DNA of 61,321 nt. It comes from Treponema sp. (GTDB lineage: Bacteria > Spirochaetota > Spirochaetia > Treponematales > Treponemataceae). This document shows, one piece after another, positions 15,631 to 24,614 of the stretch (its first letter is position 1; each line of letters starts with the position of its first letter). The DNA lies in the NCBI GenBank assembly GCA_024402695.1, contig JAKSTG010000017.1:1-61321 (forward strand), written 5' to 3'. The position numbers and the translations under genes are program-made. A model generated the notes under the pieces. It was not told the origin of the DNA. It saw only the letters and a program-made list of their open reading frames with translations, and ran no database searches.

Positions 15631-17091
15631 ATGAAAGAAACGCTTAAAAAAAATCTGATTTTCCTCCTTTCTGTGCTGATTTTCGGCCTTGCATGGGAAA
15701 TTGCCGCAAAAATCGTGGATTCGCCCCTGGTGCTTCCACCTCTTGAAGCAGTTTTCCGCCGCCTTTGCAGACTGGCAGGTACAAGACTTTTCTGGACTTC
15801 CCTTCTGGCCACCGCCTGCAGAGTTCTGGCCGCCTTTGTGGTAACAGTCCTCCTGGGACTTCTTCTGGGGTTTGCCTGCGGACTCAATGAAAAAATCCGC
15901 TTTTTTCTGTCATTTCCCCTTTCCCTGGTCAAAGCGACCCCGGTTGTGGCCCTCATCATGGTGGTCCTTTTCTGGTTTCCCACAAAAACCTTACCGGTGA
16001 TCTGCGCAGTTCTTATGACTCTTCCAGTCATGACCGATTCAGTTTCAAAAGCTGTCCAGAATACAGACAAAAAGCTCCTGGAAATGGCCGCCGTTTTCGA
16101 TTTTTCCCTTAAAACCCGCCTTTCCTCGGTATATTTTCCGTCGGTAAAGCCTTATGCCGCCGGTGCCGCCCGCACGGTTTTTGCCCAGGGCTGGAAAGTT
16201 GTGGCCGCCGGCGAGATTCTGGCCCTTCCGCGGAACGCTTTCGGCACCCTTATCCAGGACAACCGCATCCTTCTTGAACCGGACGCCGTTTTTGCCCTGG
16301 TTCTGACCCTCACTCTGATCTGCGTCCTCTCCGAAAAGGTTCTTTTCAAGCTTTTTGAATATATGGGCGTCTCCCTCGCCCGTTTCCAACGGGCTCGGGC
16401 CGGGTCTTTCGCAGCTCCGGCTTCCGCCTCCGAACCTTCGGTTTTTTCGGTGCCTTCCGCACCTCAAACTGCTCCAGCCCCTGACGCGGCAGTTAAAATA
16501 GAAAACCTTTCTTTTACCTATAAAGGCAGTTCACCCGAAGAAAACCGTGAAATTTTCAAGGATTTCAGCCTTGAACTGGAATCAGGCAAGATTTCCGCCA
16601 TCTCAGGTCCATCCGGAAGAGGAAAAACCACACTTCTGAACATCATTTCAGGCATTATTCCGAGAGACCAATATTCAGGCACAGTAAGAAGCCAAAAAGC
16701 CTCCTTCATTTTCCAGGATTCCCGTCTCATTCCTGAGCTTTCCGTCCTGAAAAACACAGCCCTTCCGCTTTTTTCAAAAATGACAAAAAAAGAAGCCTAT
16801 AGAACCGCTTTCCGCTATCTTTCTAAAGTCGGACTGGAAGACAGAGCTTTTTCGCCTGCTTCAGAATTGAGCGGAGGCCAAAAGCAGAAAGTCCAGGCCG
16901 CCAGAGCCTTCGCATTCCAGACACCCCTTGTCCTTATGGACGAAGGAACCAATTCTCTGGATGAAGACGCCCGGGAAAATCTCTGGGCTTCAATCAAAGA
17001 ACTTCTTTCTGAAAATCCCCGAACCCTGGTTTTCGTGACCCATAACAAGGCCGAGGCCGAAAAATATGCAGATTCAATCATAGGACTATAA
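15631..17091 (+). CDS. Fused ABC importer permease and ATPase
   Basis: A 486-residue single polypeptide joining two subunits that are normally separate. Residues 1-250 are a SsuC/TauC-type permease with about six membrane segments and the EAA loop (EMAAVFDFSLKTRLSSVYFPSVKPY then GAARTVFAQGWKVVAAGEIL). An Ala/Pro/Ser-rich linker spans about 252-288. Residues 290-486 are an ATPase with Walker A GPSGRGKTT (near 328), Q-loop FQDSRLIPELSVLKN, signature LSGGQKQKVQAARAFA (near 412), Walker B LVLMDEGTNSLD and H-loop FVTHN. All ATPase motifs look intact, so it should be active. It works with the binding protein just upstream. Confidence 0.88.
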   Translation: MKETLKKNLIFLLSVLIFGLAWEIAAKIVDSPLVLPPLEAVFRRLCRLAGTRLFWTSLLATACRVLAAFVVTVLLGLLLGFACGLNEKIRFFLSFPLSLVKATPVVALIMVVLFWFPTKTLPVICAVLMTLPVMTDSVSKAVQNTDKKLLEMAAVFDFSLKTRLSSVYFPSVKPYAAGAARTVFAQGWKVVAAGEILALPRNAFGTLIQDNRILLEPDAVFALVLTLTLICVLSEKVLFKLFEYMGVSLARFQRARAGSFAAPASASEPSVFSVPSAPQTAPAPDAAVKIENLSFTYKGSSPEENREIFKDFSLELESGKISAISGPSGRGKTTLLNIISGIIPRDQYSGTVRSQKASFIFQDSRLIPELSVLKNTALPLFSKMTKKEAYRTAFRYLSKVGLEDRAFSPASELSGGQKQKVQAARAFAFQTPLVLMDEGTNSLDEDARENLWASIKELLSENPRTLVFVTHNKAEAEKYADSIIGL

Positions 17092-17093
17092 AA

Positions 17094-17735
17094 ATGAACA
17101 GTAGAATTGTACAGATTACAGACAAAATCTCTTATCTTCCCTCAACAAGGAATCCTCTTTCCTGCGAAATTGTATTCATAAAAGGTACCGACTGCACCTG
17201 GATCTTCGATACAGGTCTTTCTAAGGAAGCCGCCGAAGAAATCAACCGGATTGAAGGCAAAAAAAAGGTGGTTATTTCCCACTGGCACCCTGACCACACC
17301 ATGAACCTGGCAAAAATCAAATATGACGAACTTTATGTGTCAAAAAACACAAAAAAATACACCTGGCGCGGCACCGTCATCGAAAAAGACACAGACTTTG
17401 GCGATGTTCAGGTGATTCTGCTGCCTTCAAGCCATGCAAAAGGCTGTCTTTGCCTTCTTTGCGGAGATTACGCCTTTATGGGAGACGGAACCTACTCAAA
17501 AGAACGTAAAGGAAACCACACCTACAACGTTCAGCTCCTCCAGTCCGAAATCGAAGTTCTGGAAAGAATCCCCTGCCGTTACGTCTGTCTAGACCATGAC
17601 CCTGTTTTTATCCAGGAAAGATCAGACCTGATTGTCCTCCACAAAACCATTTTCGACAGAAAAGAGGAAGGAAATCCTGTAATCAGCGTAGAAGACTTCT
17701 TTAACGCCGACGGAACCGTAAACTACGACAAATAA
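17094..17735 (+). CDS. Metallo-beta-lactamase fold hydrolase
   Basis: A 213-residue protein with the MBL metal motif HWHPDH (near residue 63), an upstream FDTGLSKEAAEEI, a later SSHAKGCLCLLCGDYAFMGDG that supplies further metal ligands, and a C-terminal CLDHDPVF. It resembles small glyoxalase II-like or flavorubredoxin-free MBL hydrolases. It starts 2 nt after the ABC fusion gene, so it is co-transcribed with the importer and may act on the imported compound or its product. The substrate is unknown. Confidence 0.8.
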   Translation: MNSRIVQITDKISYLPSTRNPLSCEIVFIKGTDCTWIFDTGLSKEAAEEINRIEGKKKVVISHWHPDHTMNLAKIKYDELYVSKNTKKYTWRGTVIEKDTDFGDVQVILLPSSHAKGCLCLLCGDYAFMGDGTYSKERKGNHTYNVQLLQSEIEVLERIPCRYVCLDHDPVFIQERSDLIVLHKTIFDRKEEGNPVISVEDFFNADGTVNYDK

Positions 17736-17756
17736 AAAAAATCTCCTATGTTTCTA

Positions 17757-17785
17757 TTGACAGAAACAATACCGACTGTTACTAT
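17757..17785 (+). promoter_or_regulatory. Promoter of the trp operon
   Basis: TTGACA at 17757-17762, a 17-bp spacer, and TACTAT at 17780-17785 form a near-consensus vegetative promoter 63 nt upstream of the trpE start. Its -10 element lies inside the first of two palindromes. Confidence 0.7.
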
Positions 17786-17814
17786 AGACAGTAACAGTTA
17801 CTATTTATAGTAAC
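17775..17814. promoter_or_regulatory. Two tandem operator palindromes over the trp promoter
   Basis: Palindrome 1 at 17775-17798 has perfect 9-bp arms ACTGTTACT and AGTAACAGT around a 6-nt centre. Palindrome 2 at 17797-17814, GTTACTAT-TT-ATAGTAAC, has perfect 8-bp arms. The two share the half-site GTTACTAT and overlap by 2 bp; their centres are 19 bp apart, just under two helical turns. They cover the -10 and the start site, so a repressor bound here would block transcription. Tryptophan control by a TrpR-like protein is the natural guess, but no such gene is in the window. Confidence 0.65.
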
Positions 17815-17847
17815 ATTATCAGGTATTCAATTATAGGAGACATATAA

Positions 17848-19296
17848 ATGGCTAAACGTGCTGATGCTCTTTACAAGAGCCTTTCAAGTGAACGTTACAC
17901 ACCTTATTCTTTGGCCCGTAAAATCGGAGCAACAGCAATTCTTGAATCTGCAAGCTTTGCAAAAGGCCGCGAACGTTATTCTATCTTAATGGCCGAAGAA
18001 GCATTCAAAATCATCCAGGATGCAGACGGAATTGGTTTCCTTGTAGACGGAAACCGCATTCCTTTCGATACAACAAATGTAGACAGCCGCGACGCTATCG
18101 GCCGCAAAAAGGATGCCGATATTCTTGATGCCCTTCTTTATGTTGCAGAACAGAACGAAACCCCTGCAACCGGCACAAACGCCGAAATCCCAATTCCTGC
18201 TTCAGGACTTGGTTATCTTTCATACGAATTCGCAGCCCGCTGTGACAACATCAAGTTCTTCGAACAGAAAGATGAACTTAAAATCCCTGAAAGCCTTTTC
18301 ATCGCAGGTCACCTTTACATTGTTTTTGATCACTTCACAGAAACAATGCACATTTTCGGACTTAACTACAACGAACACCAGATCGACCTTCAGGCCGCAA
18401 TTGACCGCCTGATTAAGCGCATGAATGACATGGACTTCTCTTATGTTGAAGAACCTCCTACACACTTTGAATACAAAATGCTTACAGACATTGAAGCATC
18501 AAAAGCTGAATATGTTGAAAAGGTTGAAGCACTTAAAAAGCACATCATCGCCGGAGATATCATCCAGGCTGTTCCAAGCCGCCGCGTTCAGATTGAATGT
18601 GAAGCAAGCGCTCTTACAGTTTACGGAAAACTCCGCAAAGTAAATCCAAGTCCATACCTTTTCTACATCGACTTCGGTGATTTCCAGCTGACAGGCTGTT
18701 CTCCAGAAAGCCTGGTTCGCGTTCGTAACGGGAAAGCTTCTATCCATCCGATTGCCGGAACCTGCAGAAGAGGCGCCAACGACGCAGAAGATGAACAGCT
18801 TAAACAGACACTTATTTCAAATCCAAAAGAAAGAGCAGAACACCTTATGCTGGTTGATCTGGCTCGCAACGATCTTGGCCGCGTTTGTAAGGAAGGTTCA
18901 GTTACAGTTCCTCAGTACATGGAATGTGAACTTTTCAGCCACGTAATCCACATCGTTTCAAACACAGAAGGAATCGTCCGCGAAGGAGTAAAACCAATCC
19001 AGGTTCTCCGCGCCTCATTCCCAGCCGGTACAGTTTCAGGTGCTCCGAAAATCAGCGCCATGCAGATTCTGAGCGGCCTTGAAGGAACAAAACGCCGCTT
19101 CTATGCAGGCGCCGTAGGTTACGTTCAGTGCAACGGTGACCTGGACTTCTGTATCGCCATCCGTTCAACTTTGAAACAGGGCAACGTTTACACCCTCCAG
19201 GCCGGTGGTGGTATCGTTTACGACTCAAATGCTGAACGCGAGTTCACAGAAACCTGCGAAAAACTCGGTGCATTGATTGATACTTTGACAAAATAA
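17848..19296 (+). CDS. trpE: Anthranilate synthase component I
   Basis: A 482-residue chorismate-using enzyme, first in tryptophan synthesis. The C-terminal chorismate-binding domain shows IIQAVPSRR, GCSPESLVRVRNGKASIHPIAGT, ERAEHLMLVDLARNDLGRV, and FPAGTVSGAPKISAMQIL, all in order. The N-terminal domain begins with the SERYTPYSLARKIG region; the usual feedback-site LLES appears as ILES (ATAILESAS), so tryptophan feedback inhibition is likely kept. GGAG stands 8 nt upstream. The glutaminase partner is in the next gene. Confidence 0.93.
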   Translation: MAKRADALYKSLSSERYTPYSLARKIGATAILESASFAKGRERYSILMAEEAFKIIQDADGIGFLVDGNRIPFDTTNVDSRDAIGRKKDADILDALLYVAEQNETPATGTNAEIPIPASGLGYLSYEFAARCDNIKFFEQKDELKIPESLFIAGHLYIVFDHFTETMHIFGLNYNEHQIDLQAAIDRLIKRMNDMDFSYVEEPPTHFEYKMLTDIEASKAEYVEKVEALKKHIIAGDIIQAVPSRRVQIECEASALTVYGKLRKVNPSPYLFYIDFGDFQLTGCSPESLVRVRNGKASIHPIAGTCRRGANDAEDEQLKQTLISNPKERAEHLMLVDLARNDLGRVCKEGSVTVPQYMECELFSHVIHIVSNTEGIVREGVKPIQVLRASFPAGTVSGAPKISAMQILSGLEGTKRRFYAGAVGYVQCNGDLDFCIAIRSTLKQGNVYTLQAGGGIVYDSNAEREFTETCEKLGALIDTLTK

Positions 19297-19299
19297 TAT

Positions 19300-19312
19300 G
19301 GGGTCTGACCCC
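19300..19312. repeat. Short perfect palindrome between trpE and trpGD
   Basis: GGGGTC-T-GACCCC sits in the 34-nt gap between the trpE stop and the trpGD start. It is GC-rich in an AT-rich setting and could form a small hairpin that tunes translation or mRNA decay. Similar GGGGTC/GACCCC palindromes recur in many genomes as dispersed repeats; only this copy was noticed here. Confidence 0.45.
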
Positions 19313-19330
19313 TCTGTTCAGGAGAAAAAA

Positions 19331-20929
19331 ATGATTTTAGTTATAGATAATTACGACAGTTTTACATTCAATGTTGTTCAGGCTTTCCAGGTTGCAACAA
19401 AAGAAGAAATCAGAGTTGTCCGCAACGATGAATATAAAGTTGAAGAACTTGCAGCAATGAATCCGGCCTATCTTGTTGTATCACCAGGACCTGGAAACCC
19501 TAGCCAGGCCGGAGTGAGCATTGAGGCAATCCGCTACTTCGCTGGAAAAATCCCAATTCTTGGAGTTTGTCTTGGACACCAGTCTATCGGTGAAGCTTTC
19601 GGTGCAAAGATCGTAGGCGCCAAATTCATCAAACACGGCATTGTAGAAGACATCGACCTTGACGGCCGCGGACTTTTCAGAACAATCGGAAAAACCTGTA
19701 AACTCACCCGCTACCATTCTCTGGTAATTGATGAATCAACCCTGTCTCCAGACTTTGAAGTAACTGCCCGCGCTAAAGACGGCGATATCATGGGTATCCG
19801 CCACAAGACACTCCCAATCGAAGGAATTCAGTTCCACCCTGAATCAATTGCCAGTGAAAACTGTCAGAAACTTATTCAGGCATTCTTGAAATACCGTCGT
19901 GAAAACTTAAATACCGCTGCATATATCAATCAGTTGATTGCAAAAGAAGACTTAACAGAAGAACAGGCCGCCATGTTCATGGAATATGTTACAGACGGTA
20001 ACATGGATCCAGCTGTGATGGCCGGTATTTTGACTGCAATGGCAAGTAAAGGAATTGCAACAACAGAAATGATTGGTTGTGCAAAAACCCTTCTGTTAAA
20101 GAAAACAGAATTCCCTTGCCAAAAAAAAGGTCTTGCAGAAATCGTAGGAACTGGTGGAGACGGAAAAGGTTCTTTCAACATTTCTTCCCTTTCGGCAATC
20201 ATTGCTGCAAGCTGTGGTCAGCCAATGGCAAAACACGGAAACCGTGCAGTATCTTCAAAATCAGGTGCCGCAGACTTCTTTGAAAATCTTGGAATCAACA
20301 TCATGGCAGAACCTGCAAAAACAGCTCAGCTGGTAGAAAAGACAGGCTTCGGATTCCTTATGGCTCCTGTTTATCACGCCGCAATGCGCTTTGCAGCTCC
20401 AGTACGCAAAGCACTTGGTGTAAAAACTATCTTCAATGTTCTTGGTCCTCTTTTGAATCCGGCCGGAGCAGAATATGAAGTTCTTGGTGTTTATTCAAAA
20501 GATCTTCTTAAGAGCTATGCCCTTGCTGCCAAAGGCCTTGGAGCAAAAAGAGTTATGGTTGTTTGTTCAGAAGATGGTTACGATGAGATTTCACCTTGCG
20601 CAAAAACTCATGCATACTTCATTGACGGAAACGGAAAAGAAACAGCCTTCGTGATTGATCCTGCAAAGTTCGGAATCACAGACGCAGACGAAGAAGAACT
20701 TATGGGAGGAACTGGTGCTGACAATGCCAAGCTCGGGCTTGATGTTCTGAAGGGTCAGGGTCGCAAAACAATCCGCTATGCAGTAGGATTAAACACAGCC
20801 GCCGTCCTCTTCATTACAGGAAAAGCAAAATCACTTAATGACGGCTACAACATGGCCCTGGAAGCTCTGGACAGCGGAAAAGCCCTTGCTAAATTAAACG
20901 AAATTGTTGAAACAAGTAAATCACTGTAG
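19331..20929 (+). CDS. trpGD: Fused anthranilate synthase glutaminase and phosphoribosyltransferase
   Basis: A 532-residue bifunctional protein. Residues 1-190 are a class I glutamine amidotransferase with the nucleophile in GVCLGHQSIGEAFGA (Cys near 81) and the His-Glu pair in IQFHPESIAS. Residues 200-532 are anthranilate phosphoribosyltransferase with GTGGDGKGSFNISS, KHGNRAVSSKSGAADFFENLG and NVLGPLLNPAGAEYEVLGVY. It supplies ammonia to TrpE and then attaches PRPP to anthranilate. GGAG stands before the ATG at 19331; frame-open codons upstream include the palindrome and are unlikely to be translated. TrpGD fusions are well known in enterobacteria. Confidence 0.93.
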   Translation: MILVIDNYDSFTFNVVQAFQVATKEEIRVVRNDEYKVEELAAMNPAYLVVSPGPGNPSQAGVSIEAIRYFAGKIPILGVCLGHQSIGEAFGAKIVGAKFIKHGIVEDIDLDGRGLFRTIGKTCKLTRYHSLVIDESTLSPDFEVTARAKDGDIMGIRHKTLPIEGIQFHPESIASENCQKLIQAFLKYRRENLNTAAYINQLIAKEDLTEEQAAMFMEYVTDGNMDPAVMAGILTAMASKGIATTEMIGCAKTLLLKKTEFPCQKKGLAEIVGTGGDGKGSFNISSLSAIIAASCGQPMAKHGNRAVSSKSGAADFFENLGINIMAEPAKTAQLVEKTGFGFLMAPVYHAAMRFAAPVRKALGVKTIFNVLGPLLNPAGAEYEVLGVYSKDLLKSYALAAKGLGAKRVMVVCSEDGYDEISPCAKTHAYFIDGNGKETAFVIDPAKFGITDADEEELMGGTGADNAKLGLDVLKGQGRKTIRYAVGLNTAAVLFITGKAKSLNDGYNMALEALDSGKALAKLNEIVETSKSL

Positions 20930-20938
20930 AAAGAACTT

Positions 20939-22477
20939 ATGGCTAAAAATATTTTAGACGAAATCGTTGAACGCAGAAAAAATGAAATTGAAAAGTTTGG
21001 ATGGGAACTGGGATTCAATATCCCGGAAACCCGCCAGCGTCCCGTTCACCCTTTCTTAAACACAAAAGGTGTTATCCTTGAAGTAAAGCGTGCCTCTCCA
21101 AGTAAAGGTGATATTGCTCCGGATCTGGATTCGGCTGCAACAGCCCTTTCTTATGCAAAAGCAGGTGCCAGCGCTATCAGCTGTCTTACTGAAGCAAATT
21201 ACTTCAAGGGAACTCTTGAAGACCTGATGAAGGTCTGTTCCGCAATGGATTCTTTCGAAAAAGAAACAGGTTCTGTTGCACCCGCAGTTCTGCGAAAAGA
21301 TTTCCTGATTGATGAAAAAGAAATTGATGTAGCATACCGTGCCGGAGCCGATGCAGTCCTTCTGATTGCAAGAATCCTTGATGACGAAAAAATCGTGGCC
21401 ATGGCAAAACGTGCCGAAAGTCTTGGGATTTCAGCTCTTGTAGAACTCAAAATGGAAGACGATCTTCGCAAGCTTAAACTGGTTGCCGATTCTGTATATA
21501 CAAAAAATATCATCTGCGGAGTAAACTGCAGAGACCTTAAAAACTTTTCCATCAATCTTCTGACACCAAGCGGAATCCTTTCCGAAATAAAGAAGATTAT
21601 GGGTGAAGATGCAAAAGTTGTATTCGAAAGCGGAATCCGCACTCCCGAAGCCGCCGATTTTGCAGGCAGTCTTGGATTTACAGGCATGCTTCTTGGAGAA
21701 GCCGCCGCAAGAAATCCTCAGGAAGCAAAAGCACTGGTTCAGGGTTTCGTAAATGCAAAAGAAACACAACATTCTGCATTCTGGACCAAAATGGCTGTCG
21801 AATTAAGAGAAAAAAATCTTAAAGGAATTACCAGACCGCTGGTAAAAATCTGCGGAATTACAAATTCGGAAGATTTGAACACAGCAAAAGATGCCGGTGC
21901 CGACTTCCTTGGCTTTATTTTCTGCAGCAGAAGTCCTCGAAATGTAACACAAAATGCCTTAAATTCAATGAAAAATAACATTTTGTCTGCAAAATCTCAG
22001 GGGACAGAAACTGTCTGCCTTATTACAGAAACAGACAGCCCTGAAGCAGAGCTGGCATTAAGAAATTATAACGAAGGCCTTTTTGATGTAATCCAGGTTC
22101 ATGGTTACGAAACAGCCCTTTCTTTCCTGAAAAAACCGGAATTAAGAAAGCTTCCTCATTACTGTGCAGTTCCTGTAAAGACGGAAGAGGACCTTCAGAA
22201 ACTGGAAGAATTAAGAAAACTTGGAGAGCCTCGTATTCTTGTTGATGCCAAAGTTGACGGATTACTTGGAGGAACTGGCGTTCAGGTAGATCAGAATCTG
22301 ATAGAAATCATCAGAAAAAAACAGAAACTTTGGCTTGCAGGCGGGATTTCTTCTGAAAATGTATACAATATCATACAAAAATCAGCTCCAGAGCTTGTAG
22401 ATATTGCTTCTGGCGTTGAAAAAGAGCCCGGAAAAAAGGATCCGGATAAAATCAAGAAACTTTTCGACAATATTTAG
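20939..22477 (+). CDS. trpCF: Fused indole-3-glycerol phosphate synthase and PRA isomerase
   Basis: A 512-residue bifunctional enzyme for steps three and four of the pathway. The TrpC half (1-265) has ILEVKRASPSKGDIAPD, SCLTEANYFKG, VLRKDFLIDEKEI, LIARILDD, CGVNCRDLKNF and VFESGIRTPEAA. The TrpF half (about 300-512) has KICGITNSEDLNTAKDAGADFLGFIF, VIQVHGYE and LLGGTGVQVD with AGGISSENV. The order C-F matches the known enterobacterial fusion. It starts 9 nt after trpGD and trpB starts 9 nt after it, so translation is coupled. Confidence 0.93.
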   Translation: MAKNILDEIVERRKNEIEKFGWELGFNIPETRQRPVHPFLNTKGVILEVKRASPSKGDIAPDLDSAATALSYAKAGASAISCLTEANYFKGTLEDLMKVCSAMDSFEKETGSVAPAVLRKDFLIDEKEIDVAYRAGADAVLLIARILDDEKIVAMAKRAESLGISALVELKMEDDLRKLKLVADSVYTKNIICGVNCRDLKNFSINLLTPSGILSEIKKIMGEDAKVVFESGIRTPEAADFAGSLGFTGMLLGEAAARNPQEAKALVQGFVNAKETQHSAFWTKMAVELREKNLKGITRPLVKICGITNSEDLNTAKDAGADFLGFIFCSRSPRNVTQNALNSMKNNILSAKSQGTETVCLITETDSPEAELALRNYNEGLFDVIQVHGYETALSFLKKPELRKLPHYCAVPVKTEEDLQKLEELRKLGEPRILVDAKVDGLLGGTGVQVDQNLIEIIRKKQKLWLAGGISSENVYNIIQKSAPELVDIASGVEKEPGKKDPDKIKKLFDNI

Positions 22478-22486
22478 GAGATATAA

Positions 22487-23755
22487 ATGACCAATTCAGA
22501 TAACGGATTTTTCGATAACTTCGGTGGAAAGTATGTAGCAGAAGTACTTCGCCGCCCATTGGATGAACTTGAAGTTGCTTTCAAAAAGGCAATGGCAGAT
22601 CCTGTTTTCCTCAAGGAACTGGAAACAATCCAGCGTGATTATATTGGACGCGAAACTCCACTTCTTTTCGCTGAAACCGCTACAAAACTTTTAGGCGGTG
22701 CCCAGATCTACATCAAGCTTGAAGGCCTTGCAAACACCGGTGCCCATAAAATAAACAATGCCATCGGTCAGTGTATGCTGGCAAAATACATGGGTAAAAA
22801 ACGCATCATCGCCGAAACAGGGGCTGGCCAGCATGGGCTGGCAACTGCAGCCGCCTGCGCAAAACTTGGACTGGATTGTACAGTTTACATGGGCGAAGTT
22901 GATGTTCGCCGTCAGCAGCCAAATGTTGCCGCAATGGAAATGTATGGCGCAAAAGTTCATGCAGTAACTTCAGGAAGCCGCACTCTTAAAGATGCAGTAA
23001 ACGAAGCCATGCGTGACTGGGCCGCAAACCCTGACACAACACACTACTGTCTCGGTTCAGCTCTTGGCCCTGCTCCTTTCCCGGATATCGTCCGCGAATT
23101 CCAGAGCGTAATCGGAAAAGAAATCAAAAAGCAGTGTGCTGAACGCGGAGTAAAACCAACTGCAATCATCGCCTGCTGTGGCGGCGGTTCAAACTCAATC
23201 GGTTGTTTTGCTCCGTTCATAGACGAAGAATCTCCTCGCCTTATTGCAGTAGAAGCCGGCGGAATCGGACCTGGAGTTGGTGAAAACGCAAGCCGCATGA
23301 CAGGAAATGCAAGCCGCGAAGGAATCCTTCAGGGCTACAAATCACGTTTCCTCCTGGACGAAGACGGACAGGCTCTCCCCACCCGCTCAATTTCTGCAGG
23401 TCTGGATTACTGTGGAATCGGACCTCAGCTGGCAGCGCTTGGCGCAAAAGGTCGCGTAGAATTTACTTCAGCCCTGGACTCAGAAGCGTTGAACGCTCTT
23501 AAGTTCTTTGCCAAAAATGAAGGGGTTCTTTTTGCAATGGAAAGTTCACACGCCGGCGCCGAAGCAATCAAGCTTGCACCAAAACTTTCAAAAGATGATG
23601 TGATTGTAATCAACATGTCGGGACGCGGAGACAAAGACATTTTCATCACAAGCCCAGTATTCCGTCCTGAACTCTGGAAGCAGTTCCTGGCTGCTGAGCT
23701 TGAACGATTAAATGATGCAAAGGATATTCACGACGCAAAGATTATGAATCAGTAG
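22487..23755 (+). CDS. trpB: Tryptophan synthase beta subunit
   Basis: A 422-residue PLP enzyme that joins indole and serine. It contains FGGKYVAEVL, the PLP lysine in NTGAHKINNAIGQ (near residue 90), ETGAGQHGLATA, YMGEVDVRRQQPNVAAMEMYGA, CCGGGSNSIGCF for PLP phosphate, and SGRGDKDIF at the end. It is of the standard TrpB1 type that partners with TrpA. GGAG precedes the start. Confidence 0.95.
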   Translation: MTNSDNGFFDNFGGKYVAEVLRRPLDELEVAFKKAMADPVFLKELETIQRDYIGRETPLLFAETATKLLGGAQIYIKLEGLANTGAHKINNAIGQCMLAKYMGKKRIIAETGAGQHGLATAAACAKLGLDCTVYMGEVDVRRQQPNVAAMEMYGAKVHAVTSGSRTLKDAVNEAMRDWAANPDTTHYCLGSALGPAPFPDIVREFQSVIGKEIKKQCAERGVKPTAIIACCGGGSNSIGCFAPFIDEESPRLIAVEAGGIGPGVGENASRMTGNASREGILQGYKSRFLLDEDGQALPTRSISAGLDYCGIGPQLAALGAKGRVEFTSALDSEALNALKFFAKNEGVLFAMESSHAGAEAIKLAPKLSKDDVIVINMSGRGDKDIFITSPVFRPELWKQFLAAELERLNDAKDIHDAKIMNQ

Positions 23756-23820
23756 GGGCGCCTGCCCCTCGCTGCAAACCTAACGGTTTTCCGCTACCCC
23801 CTCGCCTGGGGCGTAGCCCC
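23754..23820. repeat. GC-rich triple-hairpin intergenic repeat between trpB and trpA
   Basis: Three small perfect hairpins follow one another: AGGGGC-GCCT-GCCCCT (23754-23769), AAACC-TAAC-GGTTT (about 23777-23790) and GGGGC-GTA-GCCCC (23808-23820). The GC-rich block starts inside the trpB stop codon and separates trpB from trpA, while the rest of the operon is tightly packed. This looks like an inserted dispersed palindromic element of the REP or MITE type, which may alter trpA expression. Only one copy is in the window, so the repeat status is inferred from its structure. Confidence 0.55.
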
Positions 23821-23847
23821 AAACCCCACATAATAGGAGTAATAAAA

Positions 23848-24600
23848 ATGGAAAAAATAAAACTTATGTCACACCTGGTTGCAGGTTACCCGACAGACGA
23901 ACTTGCTCTTACTGCAGCCCGCGCTCTTATTAAAGGCGGAGCAGATATTCTTGAAATCCAGCTGCCTTTCAGTGATCCAAGTGCAGACGGTCCTGCAATT
24001 CAGGGAGCCTGTACAGAAGTTCTTCAGCGTCAGTATCGCACAGCCGACGGATTAAAATTCATCGAAACAATTCACAAGGAATTTCCTGAAGTTCCAATTT
24101 ACCTTATGAGTTACTGCAGCCTTATCTATACTCCAGGAATTGCAAACTTCTGTAAAAAGGCAGCTTCAGTTGGTGTAAAGGGAATGATTATCCCTGACCT
24201 TCCTTTCGACTTTGATGAAGGCCTTACAGCCGCCTGTAAAGAAAACGGAATGATTAATATTCCTGTTGCCGCACCAAGTATGGCTCCAGACCGTCTGGAA
24301 AAACTTGCCAACGCAGGCTTCCCTTACATTTACTGTGCACTCCGCGTAGGAATCACAGGAACTGATACAAAAATTGATGATGCCACCTTAAACTTCCTTA
24401 AAAAAGTTAGTGCCGGTGGCAGCAAGCTTTACGGTGGATTTGGAATCAGTAACGGCGAACAGTCAGCTGCACTTGCAGACACAGTTGATGCCGTAGTTGC
24501 AGGTTCTGTTTTTGTAAGAATCATTTCAGAAAACCAGAATGACGCCTCTGCCCTTTCAGCAAAAATTGAAGCAAAGGCAAAAGAAATAACACATTCCTGA
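23848..24600 (+). CDS. trpA: Tryptophan synthase alpha subunit
   Basis: A 250-residue TIM barrel that releases indole from indole-3-glycerol phosphate. It shows LVAGYPTDE, the catalytic Glu in ILEIQLPFSDPSADGPAIQGA (both active-site acids lie here or in the next motif), GMIIPDLPFDFDEG, and a phosphate site YGGFGISNGEQSA. The usual FPYIYCALRVGITGT loop is a variant of the family's YLLSRAGVTG. GGAG stands upstream. It is the last gene of the operon and is followed by a strong terminator. Confidence 0.93.
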   Translation: MEKIKLMSHLVAGYPTDELALTAARALIKGGADILEIQLPFSDPSADGPAIQGACTEVLQRQYRTADGLKFIETIHKEFPEVPIYLMSYCSLIYTPGIANFCKKAASVGVKGMIIPDLPFDFDEGLTAACKENGMINIPVAAPSMAPDRLEKLANAGFPYIYCALRVGITGTDTKIDDATLNFLKKVSAGGSKLYGGFGISNGEQSAALADTVDAVVAGSVFVRIISENQNDASALSAKIEAKAKEITHS

Positions 24601-24614
24601 TTTTTTTATAAAAC

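Noticed and set aside
15534..16070. 178-codon open frame on the minus strand opposite the ABC permease
   Set aside because: It is very rich in Arg, Thr and Ser, has no family likeness and lies opposite two clearly real genes; it is a shadow of their codon use.
16045..16467. 140-codon minus-strand frame opposite the fusion linker
   Set aside because: Low-complexity Gly/Arg/Lys product with no ribosome site; it mirrors the Ala/Pro-rich linker.
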